Translations under genes and position numbers: made by a program
The notes under the pieces: model-generated
The model's database searches: none
What the model was told of the DNA's origin: nothing
The model's input: only the letters and a program-made list of their open reading frames with translations
Shown here: positions 35,514 to 44,484 of the stretch, one piece after another
How the letters are laid out: each line of letters opens with the position of its first letter
How positions within the stretch are numbered: the first letter of the stretch is position 1
Assembly (NCBI RefSeq): GCF_003202235.1
Contig: NZ_MASU01000024.1
Span: forward strand, 1 to 64,000
Length of the DNA stretch: 64,000 bases
Direction of reading: 5' to 3'
Source: Prauserella flavalba
GTDB taxonomy: Bacteria; Actinomycetota; Actinomycetes; Mycobacteriales; Pseudonocardiaceae

Positions 35514-35938
35514 CCTCCCGAGCAACGACGGCACCAACACCGCCGCGGGATGCCGGGTCCGTGAGCGTGATGGTCGCCGTCCTGGTGCCCGCGCTGCTGC
35601 TCGTGCTCGCCTTAGTCGTAGACGGCTCCGCGCGGCTGCGGGCGATCGCCCGCGCCGACGCGCTGGCCGCCGAAGCCGCCCGCGCGGCCAACACCGCGGT
35701 GGACACCCGCAGCCCCGCGGTCAGCATCGACACGACGACCGCAGCGCGCACTGCCGCCGACTACCTCGCTCGTGCCGGGTATCCCGGTCAGGTCAGCGTC
35801 GCCGGACCGCGCGCGGTCCGCGTGACCGTCACCGTCGTCGAGCCCACCCCCATCGGGTTGCTCGGCGGTACCGCCGAGGCGACGGGCACCGCGTTGGCCG
35901 AACTCGGCGTCGGCACCCGGACCGGTGACCTGCCATGA
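35510..35938 (+). CDS. TadG/Rv3654c-like pseudopilin
   Basis: A 142-residue protein with the segment GSVSVMVAVLVPALLLVLAL; the conserved Glu is replaced by Met, which is frequent in the third member of such triplets (Rv3654c-like). The rest is an Ala-rich extracytoplasmic domain. It overlaps the LysM-BTAD gene by four bases. Confidence 0.78.
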   Translation: MTSRATTAPTPPRDAGSVSVMVAVLVPALLLVLALVVDGSARLRAIARADALAAEAARAANTAVDTRSPAVSIDTTTAARTAADYLARAGYPGQVSVAGPRAVRVTVTVVEPTPIGLLGGTAEATGTALAELGVGTRTGDLP

Positions 35939-38900
35939 CCGCCGCACCAGCACAGCGGATTCGCGGGGCACTCGCCGCGCTGGCCTTGCTTGCCTTCATT
36001 GCCGGGATACCGTGCGGACTTCTCGCGCTTGGCGCCGACCCGGCCCGCCTGTTTCCCGACCATTGGCCCGACCCGGCTCCGATCGGTCAATGGCCCGAAC
36101 GGATCTGGAACGCGTTGCGGTGGGCGTGGCTGACCGGCGACCTCGTGCTCTGGCTGGTCGTGGCGGTGGCGTGGGCCGGCTGGTTCTTGCTGACTCTTTC
36201 CGTCGTGGTCGAGGTGATTCGCCAGACGGGGCACGGTGTCCGTACCGCCCGCGGTCTGCTGCGCCGGGTGCCGCGTGGCCGATGGATCGCCGGACTGGTG
36301 GCCGCCGTTCTCGTGGCCACCTCCGCCGGTACCGCAGGGGCATCGACAGCCCCGGCAACACCGGTTGCGGCCACCGCGCCGCCATGGCCCCACGAACATC
36401 CCGTCACGGCAGCCCGGGTCTCCGCAACGGACACCGCGACCGACCAGACTGCGGTGACGGTCGGCGCCCCAAGCACGTCGTCTCCCGCAGCGGCGGGAAC
36501 AGACGACGCCGTGCCCTACACGGTGGTCCACGGCGACACCTTGTGGGACTTGGCCGAACGCCACCTCGGCCGTGGCACCCGCTACCACGAGATCGTGCGG
36601 CTCAACCCCGGCCTGCTCGCCGACAGCCCCGGCGACCTGGAACCGGGATGGACGCTGCTGTTGCCACCGGACGCCGTCGCCTTGCCCCATCCCGCGGACA
36701 TCGCCACAGCGAGCGGGCGCACCGTCACCGTCGAGCCCACCGACACGCTCTCGGCCATCGCGGAACGCGAACTCGGCGACCCAGACGCCTGGCGCGCGAT
36801 CTTCGACCTCAACGCCGGCCGCACCCAACCCGACGGCCGCGCGCTGCGCCACCCCGACCAGATCCTACCCGGCTGGCACCTCGTCCTGCCCGCCCAAGCG
36901 GCACCACCACCCGCGCAGCCACCAGAGCAGCCCGCGACGCCACCGAACAGCCCGGCACCCGCTCACGCCCCAGAAGGCCCGGCTACCTCCGCCGAGCAGC
37001 CCGCCCCGCCGCACGCACCTCGAGGAGAACAGCCGGACATGCCCGAGGCACAACCCGGAACCGGTATCGCACTGCCGACCGGTGCGTTCGTCGGCCTCGG
37101 ACTGGCTGCCCTGATCACCCTCGCGATGATCACCGTCCGACTCCGGCGCCGCCGCTGGTACCACCCCGGCGCACGCGACGACGCTGACCCTGCCGGCCTC
37201 CCGGTCGTCCGCGCACTGCGCATCGCCCACGACACCACCGCGCCCCAGCCGGTCGACGACAACCCGGCCGCTGCGCCCGCACCACCTGGACATCCACGAC
37301 CGGCCGACATCCACGCCCGCGACCGAGCCCAGGCCACGGTCCGTGCTGTGCTCCCGGCACCCCAGGACACCTCGCTCGGCGTACGCGACGGGCACGCCAT
37401 CGCGCTCGACCTCGCCAGCACGCGAGGACTGGGACTCACCGGTCCCGGTGCCCACGCCGCCGCACGGGCCTTGATCACGACCCTGCTCGCGCAGGCCACC
37501 AGCGATGACCTCGACGCCATGATCGTGATGCCCGCCGACGACGCCCGCGCGCTCTTCGGACACGACCTGCCGGATCCCGTCCCGGACCGGCTCCTCGTCG
37601 TTGACGACCTGCCCGCAGCGCTGGCGACGTTGGAGGCCGAACTGGTCGCCCGCACCGACACCGGCGACCTCGCGCGGGACGACCCACCAGCGAACACAGC
37701 GTTTTCGAGCGGCGACACCGGACCTGCCGTGGTGGTAGCCACGCCCACCGCGGACACGAACCGGCGTGCGCACGCCGTCCTCGACAACGGCGCGCACCTC
37801 GGTCTGGCTGGCGTGTTCCTCGGCCCCTGGCACCCCGGCGGCACCGTGCGCGTGCGCGACGACGGCACCGTCGAAGCGACCAGCCCCACCCTGAGCGATG
37901 ACTTGGCCGGCACCCGACTGTTCACCTTGCCGGACGCCGACGCCCGTGACCTGCTCGCACTCCTGCACGCGGCCGAGCCCGGCAGCGACGACCCGATCCG
38001 AGACCGCACCGGCGCCAGCAGCGCCGTGGAAACGGGCACACAGCGGCAAAGCCGGGCCGAGAACACGACGGCGAGTCCCGAGCCACCCGTCTTCGAGTAC
38101 GAGTTCGCTACCGAACCCGACGCCGCAGCCGTGACCCCACCGACGGAGACCGCCAGCGACAACCGCGGCGAGCACCCCACGACCGGACCGTCCGGACCGG
38201 CTGAATCAGAAACGACCGAGCCATCCCCGACGGAGGTCAGCAACCACCCACGCCCCTCGGCCGCCCGGCGCGACGACAACCCAACGACCGAGCCGCGCCC
38301 GGCCACAGAACCAGCCCCGGCCCCGCCACTGCACCTGCAGGTGCTCGGCCGGCTGCACCTGACCAGAGCGTATCCCGAACCCCGTGACCTCATCGACGTC
38401 CTCGCTCCGCGGCAACGCGAGATCCTGGTCTACCTGGCGCTACACCGTGACGGGTGCCGACGCGAAACCCTCAGCGCCGCGCTCTGGCCGGACGCGCCCG
38501 GCGAACGTCCCTACAACAGCTTCCACGCGACCCTGTCCCAGCTACGCCGCGGCCTTCGCCGGGCAAGCAACGACGACACCCTCGACATCATCGTCAACCA
38601 GGACAGCCACTACCGGCTCGACCAGACGATCCTGACCGCCGACCTCTGGCGGCTCCAGGACGCCATCACCGCCAGCCGCCAAGCCCCGGCAACAGAGGCT
38701 GTCGCGGCGGCGAATCGCGTCACCGAGCTGTACCGCGGAGACCTCGCCGAAGGCATCACCGCGGACTGGATCGACGGGCCCCGCGAAGCCCTCCGCCGCG
38801 ATGTCCTCGACGCGCTCAGCACCCTGATCCGCAAGATCAGAACCGACAGCCCCGAACAGGCACTCGCTCTGCTGGAACAAGCCCGCCACCTTGACCCCTA

Positions 38901-39093
38901 CAACGAGGCGATCTACCGCGACCTCATGCGTCTGCAGGCGCGCCTGGGCCAGCACGACAGCATCCCACGCACCCTGCACCTGCTCACCACATCGCTGGCC
39001 GATCTCGACCAACGCCCCGCCCCGAGCACCCTCAGCCTCGCGGACGCCCTACAACAGCCGAGAAATCACATATCCAACCGGCAGGCCAGCTAA
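35935..39093 (+). CDS. LysM and BTAD domain membrane protein closing the Tad operon
   Basis: The protein is 1052 residues long. N-terminal membrane segments lie at about 10-30, 65-95 and 120-140. An extracytoplasmic part has two LysM peptidoglycan-binding motifs (YTVVHGDTLWDLAERHLG at about 197, VTVEPTDTLSAIAERELGDP at about 263) and a Pro-rich linker. A further membrane segment (FVGLGLAALITLAMITVRLR) lies near 385. A cytoplasmic part contains a nucleotide-binding-like region (LGLTGPGAHAAARALITTLL) and ends, from about 798, in a winged-helix plus BTAD module (LHLQVLGRLHL, APRQREILVYLALHRDGCRR). BTAD modules are otherwise found in SARP regulators. It could couple cell-wall anchoring to control of the machine; that is inference. 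The gene is intact. Confidence 0.88.
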   Translation: MTAAPAQRIRGALAALALLAFIAGIPCGLLALGADPARLFPDHWPDPAPIGQWPERIWNALRWAWLTGDLVLWLVVAVAWAGWFLLTLSVVVEVIRQTGHGVRTARGLLRRVPRGRWIAGLVAAVLVATSAGTAGASTAPATPVAATAPPWPHEHPVTAARVSATDTATDQTAVTVGAPSTSSPAAAGTDDAVPYTVVHGDTLWDLAERHLGRGTRYHEIVRLNPGLLADSPGDLEPGWTLLLPPDAVALPHPADIATASGRTVTVEPTDTLSAIAERELGDPDAWRAIFDLNAGRTQPDGRALRHPDQILPGWHLVLPAQAAPPPAQPPEQPATPPNSPAPAHAPEGPATSAEQPAPPHAPRGEQPDMPEAQPGTGIALPTGAFVGLGLAALITLAMITVRLRRRRWYHPGARDDADPAGLPVVRALRIAHDTTAPQPVDDNPAAAPAPPGHPRPADIHARDRAQATVRAVLPAPQDTSLGVRDGHAIALDLASTRGLGLTGPGAHAAARALITTLLAQATSDDLDAMIVMPADDARALFGHDLPDPVPDRLLVVDDLPAALATLEAELVARTDTGDLARDDPPANTAFSSGDTGPAVVVATPTADTNRRAHAVLDNGAHLGLAGVFLGPWHPGGTVRVRDDGTVEATSPTLSDDLAGTRLFTLPDADARDLLALLHAAEPGSDDPIRDRTGASSAVETGTQRQSRAENTTASPEPPVFEYEFATEPDAAAVTPPTETASDNRGEHPTTGPSGPAESETTEPSPTEVSNHPRPSAARRDDNPTTEPRPATEPAPAPPLHLQVLGRLHLTRAYPEPRDLIDVLAPRQREILVYLALHRDGCRRETLSAALWPDAPGERPYNSFHATLSQLRRGLRRASNDDTLDIIVNQDSHYRLDQTILTADLWRLQDAITASRQAPATEAVAAANRVTELYRGDLAEGITADWIDGPREALRRDVLDALSTLIRKIRTDSPEQALALLEQARHLDPYNEAIYRDLMRLQARLGQHDSIPRTLHLLTTSLADLDQRPAPSTLSLADALQQPRNHISNRQAS

Positions 39094-39810
39094 ACGAACC
39101 CAGCGCCTAACGCAGGAAGTAGACGCGAATCTCATAGCGATCCGCCAGTTTCCTGAGGCTGTCCAACACGAGCCAACGTCGTTATACTGGGTTAATTCCT
39201 CGCGGATACGTTGAACGCCGGGATGTGAACTTATTCGCGTGATTCCGGGAAGCGGCGGTGGCGGCCCGCGGAGGCGAGCTGCAGCACGGCCCGAGGCCAG
39301 TACTCTGCCGCGTGTACAACCGGCATGGAGTCGGCGGCGAGCCCGTAGACCTCTCGCCCGTCCACCTTCCTCTCGACCTTCCTTTCCGTCTTCCTTTCCG
39401 GGCTCCCACTAGAGAGGAAGGGGCGCGTCAAAGCCTTGTTGCAGGCCAACGCTGGGCAACCCCTTCCTCCGTGTTCCCCGACTTCGGTGCCGGCAGGCAC
39501 GTGAACAGTCGGCTTGGGTGGTGTGTTGGCTATCTGATGCTCGCACTGCCTTCCGTCCGCAAGTCCCGTTCTGCTGTAGCCAGCTTCTTCTTCATTCTCC
39601 TTCGCCACAGCTTCCCTTCCATTCTTTCTTCTTTTTGATCCTAAGTGACTGCATGGCTCTTTCCGCCTTCTCCTTGCCCGCAAGATAAAACCTAACGATA
39701 CAGAAACATGACTCATAGATGTTGACAACCATATAAACGGCGTGGCTGCAAGTGGTGTGATTCAAAAACCGCAAGATATCCAAAGAGAAATTCGTACTGA
39801 ATCCAAGCTG
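39094..39810. other. Gene-poor stretch, partly AT-rich, before the tandem repeats
   Basis: A TATACT hexamer near 39184 is a possible -10 element. At 39361-39405 pyrimidine-rich CTTCCTTTCC-like runs repeat. From about 39620 to 39800 the sequence becomes clearly AT-richer (TAAAACCTAACGATACAG and similar), with a TTGACA near 39723. I see no gene I can support. Confidence 0.45.
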
Positions 39811-40091
39811 TGCGGGTCGCGGGCGCGGGCGCTGGCTGCCGCTGTGCGGGTCGCGGGCGCGGGCGCTGGCTGCCGCTGTGCGGGTCGCGGGCGCGGGCGC
39901 TGGCTGCCGCTGTGCGGGTCGCGGGCGCGGGCGCTGGCTGCCGCTGTGCGGGTCGCGGGCGCGGGCGCTGGCTGCCGCTGTGCGGGTCGCGGGCGCGGGC
40001 GCTGGCTGCCGCTGTGCGGGTCGCGGGCGCGGGCGCTGGCTGCCGCTGTGCGGGTCGCGGGCGCGGGCGCTGGCTGCCGCTGTGCGGGTCG
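39811..40091. repeat. Eight perfect 34-bp tandem repeats plus a partial ninth
   Basis: The unit begins TGCGGGTCGCGGGCGC and ends GGCTGCCGCTG. Copies start at 39811, 39845, 39879, 39913, 39947, 39981, 40015 and 40049; a ninth starts at 40083 and matches for about nine bases. I see no differences between the eight. Because 34 is not a multiple of three, all frames stay open on both strands, so the open frames here are artefacts of the repeat. AT-rich DNA flanks the left side. Possible roles are iterons of an origin, protein-binding arrays or a polymorphic minisatellite. Confidence 0.95.
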
Positions 40092-40748
40092 GTCTCTTCC
40101 TCTGCGTCTTCCCAGCTCAAGGGCCCAACCGGCCCTGAGCGGCGAGGTCGACGCCGAAGGTAACGGCGAGATAACGGAACCCGGCTGGAGCTTGAAAGTG
40201 TCTAGGCAGTGCGTCAACCTAGACATGTAACCGAGACAGACCGGAGGGGATGAGACAGAGAAGGGCGTGAGGACCGGGACACGGCGTCCCGCGAGCGATC
40301 TCCTTCCTTTCTTCTCCTCAAAGGATTGGCCGTTACGAACCATAAGACCCGCATAGCGCGGGCAGCGGCTTGGGCCGCGCGGACAGCAGCGAAACCGTGC
40401 AGGGCAGTAGTGGGGAACGACGCGTAGCCAAACGCGCATTTCTAGTCTGAGATGCGTAGTAACTGCGCTTGCAGCCCCGTTATGTGAATCCCTTGCTATA
40501 GAGCGGAGTAGCGCGCATAAAGGCATGCCTGCCACAGGTGTGTCCCCAAGATAACTACATGGTGGTCTAGCACCGAAAAACGTCACAACGTGTGGGCGTC
40601 CGGATTGTGTAAAGCGGTTGCCGACATTGAACGACACTCTCTCAAGCGCGTCGCGCCTTTTCTGTTCATAGCACGCTATGTCTTACGGGCATGGTTCCCT
40701 GCGTTGTGCACTAGACATAACGGCTTCCCTTTTAGGGAGGTTCAGGGA
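40092..40748. other. Non-coding stretch with hairpins
   Basis: GTCTAGG at 40200-40206 and CCTAGAC at 40218-40224 form an exact stem. CCCGC and GCGGG around 40354-40368 form a smaller one. Base composition is lower in GC than in the flanking operons. No open frame is convincing. It may hold regulatory RNA or origin sequences, but I cannot name one. Confidence 0.4.
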
Positions 40749-40805
40749 ATGCGCTACCGGCCGACCGGGCGCTATCGCTTGCGTTTACGCATCGCACGGA
40801 CATAG
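40749..40805 (+). CDS. Possible 18-residue Arg-rich peptide gene
   Basis: The frame MRYRPTGRYRLRLRIART is preceded by GGGAGG eleven bases upstream of the ATG. Seven of 18 residues are Arg. It could be a leader peptide for the downstream operon or a real basic peptide. Evidence is limited to the ribosome site and composition. Confidence 0.35.
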   Translation: MRYRPTGRYRLRLRIART

Positions 40806-40923
40806 AAGATGATCCCCTTTGCGTGAATCGCACCCGACGCGTCCACATTTCGGCCCGTACCAGTTCGCAACTGGCCTGAACCGCCAAACGACACGCAACT
40901 ACAACATCATTGGAGGTTCTGTC

Positions 40924-41082
40924 ATGACGCGTAAAGACTTCAAAGAAATTGCCGATTCCGTACGTCGGGAAGTTGTCGCCGACGACGAACGAAAAGCGCT
41001 CGCCGACGCCTTGTGCACGTACTTCAAATCGGTAAACCCCCGATTCGACCGCGACCGTTTCTTTGCCGCATGCGGTCTGTGA
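40924..41082 (+). CDS. Small conserved mobile-element protein, 52 residues
   Basis: The ATG at 40924 follows GGAGG. The protein reads MTRKDFKEIADSVRREVVAD and ends VNPRFDRDRFFAACGL. I recall this as a small protein frequent on actinomycete plasmids and phages, without known function; that was not checked. It opens a run of same-strand genes that continues to 49.7 kb. Confidence 0.75.
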   Translation: MTRKDFKEIADSVRREVVADDERKALADALCTYFKSVNPRFDRDRFFAACGL

Positions 41083-41117
41083 CTCGCACTAATCCGCACC
41101 CGCTGGGAGTGTCAATC

Positions 41118-41882
41118 ATGAACAACCCTGAAATTTCGTTTTCCGAAGATGCGCACTTGTTCTTCAGGCAGAATTTCCGTTACGGGACATGGGACGGTGA
41201 AGACTGCGCCCGAGATAATGACTGGTCCGGATTCGGGTTCGTGCTCGGATCGGGCGGTGACCCGCTGCCAATTCCCGGCGATTACCTCACCGGGCACCAG
41301 TGCGCCCACCTGGCGGACGTGTCCAACGGGCACGCGGCGGTGCGGCTCATGGAGGAAGCGGCACCCGGCAAAGCGGCCGAGTGGAACGGCCTTCTCGCCT
41401 ACGACTACGGCGATTCCGCCGCACGTGAGGCCGCCGACCGTATCGGTGCCGCTCTCGCCGGATACCCGCTGCTCGACGACGAAGACCTGTCAGAGCGGGA
41501 ATCCGAGAACGCCGCGCGCGTGCTGGTCGACTGCTACGACGTGCCCGAGGAAATCGCGGCGGACGTCGTTTCGGCGCTGAGCGATGACGGACAGACCTTG
41601 TGCACCGACTGTCACGGCTGGGATATCGACCACATCATGCCCGAGCTGGGATATCGGCAATGCGTCGAGTGTGACAAGTGGCTCGAAAGCGCTTGTGATG
41701 AGCCGCTGCATTACGACTGCGCCGAATACTACGCAGAAGACGACTGCGAATGCGTTTCGGCCATGGTCGACGGATACCGACACGGCAATCACACCGTAAC
41801 CATGTCGGACGTTCGCGAAACATTGCGTGGCTGCGAACACTGTTACCCCGTTGTCTACCCCTACGGCAAAAACGTGGCGTAA
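41118..41882 (+). CDS. Unknown protein with C-terminal CxxC motifs
   Basis: A 254-residue acidic protein. The N-terminal part has FRYGTWDGEDCARDNDWSGF. The C-terminal part has four Cys pairs (LCTDCHGW, QCVECDKW, DCECV, RGCEHCYP) that could bind zinc. It starts 35 bp after the small upstream gene. No known enzyme motif is visible. It is less GC-rich than the Tad genes, suggesting a different origin. Confidence 0.7.
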   Translation: MNNPEISFSEDAHLFFRQNFRYGTWDGEDCARDNDWSGFGFVLGSGGDPLPIPGDYLTGHQCAHLADVSNGHAAVRLMEEAAPGKAAEWNGLLAYDYGDSAAREAADRIGAALAGYPLLDDEDLSERESENAARVLVDCYDVPEEIAADVVSALSDDGQTLCTDCHGWDIDHIMPELGYRQCVECDKWLESACDEPLHYDCAEYYAEDDCECVSAMVDGYRHGNHTVTMSDVRETLRGCEHCYPVVYPYGKNVA

Positions 41883-41923
41883 CGAACGCGGCCCGTCAAA
41901 CGGCACTAGGAAAAGGAGTCACC

Positions 41924-42331
41924 GTGGATACCAACAACCCGGTTGCCGGAAGCGAGCAGGACCGGCAATACGCGATCTTTCGTGACTACGCCGACCAGCA
42001 CGGAGCCCGGCGCGCGTACCAAGCATTATCCACCATGGGTGTCCACCATGAACTATTAGTGAGCCTGGTCGTGCGTTATCTCGCCGAATCGGGCCCACAA
42101 GGGAATGACCGGCCCGACGACGAAACCGTATTCGCCTACGGCACCGAGCACGGACACGTGCGCGTGATCCTTCGGTGGCGCGGATTGTGGCGCGGGTTGG
42201 CGTTCTGCTCGGTTGAGCCCGACGAAACCGAGCAATGGCACCGGCATTTCAGCGATGCCGAACGGTGGCTTTCGCAACGTGCCGCACTAAGCCGGGCAGA
42301 AGAATCCATGCGATCTCACTACCGCAACTAG
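41924..42331 (+). CDS. Unknown 135-residue protein
   Basis: A GTG start at 41924 follows AAAAGGAGTC. The protein is acidic and contains DYADQHGARRAYQALSTMGV and VRVILRWRGLWRGLAFCSV. No membrane segment or known motif is seen. It lies between the CxxC protein and the DUF932 gene in the same direction and is followed by a strong hairpin. Confidence 0.68.
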   Translation: MDTNNPVAGSEQDRQYAIFRDYADQHGARRAYQALSTMGVHHELLVSLVVRYLAESGPQGNDRPDDETVFAYGTEHGHVRVILRWRGLWRGLAFCSVEPDETEQWHRHFSDAERWLSQRAALSRAEESMRSHYRN

Positions 42332-42340
42332 CCGCACCGC

Positions 42341-42395
42341 GTTGTGCCGTTTCGGTGCCGCGCGCGTTCGCGTGCGGACGCCGTGACCGCACAAC
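42341..42395 (+). terminator. Large hairpin upstream of the DUF932 gene
   Basis: GTTGTGC (42341-42347) pairs with GCACAAC (42389-42395), and an inner stem around CGCGCGTTCGCGTGCG closes on a TTCG tetraloop. It shares the GCCG(T/C)TTCGGTGCC segment with the hairpin after the DUF932 gene. It may end or attenuate the upstream transcript. Confidence 0.5.
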
Positions 42396-42434
42396 GGTTT
42401 CCGTATCACATCCGATAACGAAAGTGGGTCTGTC

Positions 42435-43439
42435 ATGTCCAAAGAAACCAGCGAATGGCTCAACAACAATGTGTTGATTGGGTTCACCGACAAGCGCGGG
42501 CACGCGTGGCACTACCGGGCATCGGCGCAAGGCAGCGAGCCGAACCACTACGCCGGAGCAATCCCGGTCGCCGATGTGCAGCGGCGCTTGTTCCACTGGA
42601 CCGCCGAACCGGAACCGGTGCTTGTGGCGGGCAAGTTCGGCCTTCGCCGCGTGCCCAACAAGCAAGCCATCACCGCATCGGATACCGGTGACGTCCTCGG
42701 GATCTTCGCCGACGGGTACACCGTGCACCAGTACCAGGAATGGCTACTGGACAAGGTCGGCACGATCCTGGACGACGGTCTGTCGATCGGTTCCGCGGGC
42801 CTGCTGCGCGACCGCCGACAGGCCTGGGTGAGCGTGGAAGTGCCCGAGAACATCACCACCCCGGAAGGCGTGGAGTTCCGGCCGAACCTGGTCGCCTGCA
42901 CCAGCCACGACGGCAGCCTTGCCACCACCTACAAGCGCACCGTGACCAACGTGGTGTGCGACAACACGATGTCGGCAGGGCTGCGCGAGTACGGCCAGCA
43001 GTTCAAGGTCAAGCACTCCAAGAACGGCAAGTTCCGCATCGTGGAGGCCCGTGACGCGCTCGCGATGGTCCACACGGTGGCCGAGGAATTCGCCGCCGAG
43101 GTCAAGGCCCTGTGCGAAACGACCGTGACCGACCAGGCATGGCGCGCCTTCCTGGACGCACACACTCCGGTGCCCGAGGAAAAGGGACGCGCCCGCACTA
43201 CCGCGACGAACGAACGGGCCGCGCTCAACCGGTTGTGGAACACCGACAACCGGGTCAGCCCCTGGCGCGGTACCGCGTGGGGAGTGGTGCAGGCCATCAA
43301 CACCTACACCCACCACGAAGCGATCGTGCGCAACGCCTCCCGCGCCGAACGCAACATGTCCCGCGCGGTGGACGGAAAAGCCGACGCGCTCGACCAGGAC
43401 ACCGTGACCACGCTCGGCAAGGTGCTGGCCTCGGTCTGA
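42435..43439 (+). CDS. DUF932 family protein
   Basis: A 334-residue protein of the DUF932 (phage/plasmid-like) family. Landmarks are PVADVQRRLFHWTAEPEPV, DTGDVLGIFADGYTVHQYQE, LVACTSHDGSLATTYKRTVT and the conserved VVCDNTMSAGL. The family is common on actinomycete plasmids and phages, and its biochemical role is not established. The ATG follows AAAGTGGG. It is flanked on both sides by related hairpins. Confidence 0.85.
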   Translation: MSKETSEWLNNNVLIGFTDKRGHAWHYRASAQGSEPNHYAGAIPVADVQRRLFHWTAEPEPVLVAGKFGLRRVPNKQAITASDTGDVLGIFADGYTVHQYQEWLLDKVGTILDDGLSIGSAGLLRDRRQAWVSVEVPENITTPEGVEFRPNLVACTSHDGSLATTYKRTVTNVVCDNTMSAGLREYGQQFKVKHSKNGKFRIVEARDALAMVHTVAEEFAAEVKALCETTVTDQAWRAFLDAHTPVPEEKGRARTTATNERAALNRLWNTDNRVSPWRGTAWGVVQAINTYTHHEAIVRNASRAERNMSRAVDGKADALDQDTVTTLGKVLASV

Positions 43440-43462
43440 AAAGGACTGTCGCCGCTTCGGTG

Positions 43463-43487
43463 CCCGCGCGGCCATGCGCCGCGCGGG
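43463..43487 (+). terminator. Hairpin after the DUF932 gene
   Basis: CCCGCGCGGC (43463-43472) and GCCGCGCGGG (43478-43487) form a perfect ten-base stem with a five-base loop. It carries the same GCCGCTTCGGTGCCC lead as the hairpin at 42341. Confidence 0.6.
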
Positions 43488-43572
43488 TGCCGTGGCCGCG
43501 AGATGGCCACAGCCGACGCCCGAACCAATTCCGGCGCACACAAATCCGCGACACAGGAAGGAAAACGAACCC

Positions 43573-44442
43573 ATGGACATGCAGGCATTTGCGGTAGCGA
43601 TGGCGGAAGCGCTCGACGGGACGTGGACGGTCGAACCGGGCTACCACGGTCACCGCGACCGGGTCCTGATCGGCCCAGATGGTGAAGACGTTCACGTGTG
43701 CTACTCCGACTGGGAGAAGGCACCACGGCTCAGGCTTTCCGCCAGCCTCCCGGCCGAACTAGCGACTATCCGGAACCGCCACGGAAACCCAGCGCCATTA
43801 CACGAAATTACGGTGTCCCCGGCCAAGACACCCGAAACCGTCGCCGCCGAGACTGCCCGGCGGCTGCTGCCCGGCTACCGGGCCACCCTCGCGGAAACCC
43901 GCGAGCTGAAACAACGAATCGATGACCAGGCCGCCGCACGCGACCGGCTCGCGCACGCCATCGCGGACCCGCTCGGCGCGACCGTCCAACCGCCCGGACT
44001 CAGCCCGCTCGGCTGCGACCCGCAGGAAGCAATCGTGCGCTACCAGGGGCCGCTGGCCGGCACCGCCACGGTGCCCCGCAACTGCAAGCACGTGGCGTTC
44101 GCCTTCTCGGTCGCGTCGGACGACGCCGCCAAAGTCGCCGCGTTCCTCGCGACATTCCCGCACACCGACCACCCGACCAAGTCCGAACCGGAAAGGAAAC
44201 CGACGGACCAGGAGATGCCGCACTTCACTCGAGACCAGGTTTCCCGCGCCGTCAACGACGGTGCCGACCTCGTGATCGACGAAGTGGCCACGCGCGACCG
44301 TGACGACGACCTGATCAATCTCGTTGTGAACGCCGCGCTCACCCGCCTCGACAACCCCACCGCTGACCTGGACCAGGTCATCACCGAGTGCTACGACACC
44401 GAGCCCTCCGAGGTCCGCAGCTGGTGGAGCGACTGGTCCTGA
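43573..44442 (+). CDS. Unknown 289-residue protein
   Basis: It starts at the ATG at 43573 (MDMQAFAVAMAEALDGTW). The N-terminal region WTVEPGYHGHRDRVLIGPDG looks like a beta-rich nucleic-acid or ligand-binding domain, a central coiled coil (ETRELKQRIDDQAAARDRLA) follows, and the C-terminus is acidic (LDQVITECYDTEPSEV). No enzyme motif is visible. The gene is in the same direction as its neighbours. Confidence 0.7.
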   Translation: MDMQAFAVAMAEALDGTWTVEPGYHGHRDRVLIGPDGEDVHVCYSDWEKAPRLRLSASLPAELATIRNRHGNPAPLHEITVSPAKTPETVAAETARRLLPGYRATLAETRELKQRIDDQAAARDRLAHAIADPLGATVQPPGLSPLGCDPQEAIVRYQGPLAGTATVPRNCKHVAFAFSVASDDAAKVAAFLATFPHTDHPTKSEPERKPTDQEMPHFTRDQVSRAVNDGADLVIDEVATRDRDDDLINLVVNAALTRLDNPTADLDQVITECYDTEPSEVRSWWSDWS

Positions 44443-44484
44443 CCACCCAGCCCACGAACTCAATCCAGAGAGGACAGAGGGACC

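Noticed and set aside
39231-39728. Reverse-strand 165-residue ORF with charged ERKTERKVERKV stretch
   Set aside because: Composition follows the pyrimidine-rich repeats of the DNA, there is no ribosome site, and no family is recognised. It was left out although its C-terminal part is not clearly shadow-like.
39811-40091. CRISPR array
   Set aside because: The units are directly adjacent with no unique spacers, and no cas gene is present.
39742-40230. Long open frames on both strands across the 34-bp repeats
   Set aside because: A 34-bp unit without stops keeps all frames open; the predicted proteins are cyclic Arg/Ala/Gly or Pro/Arg repeats without a ribosome site.
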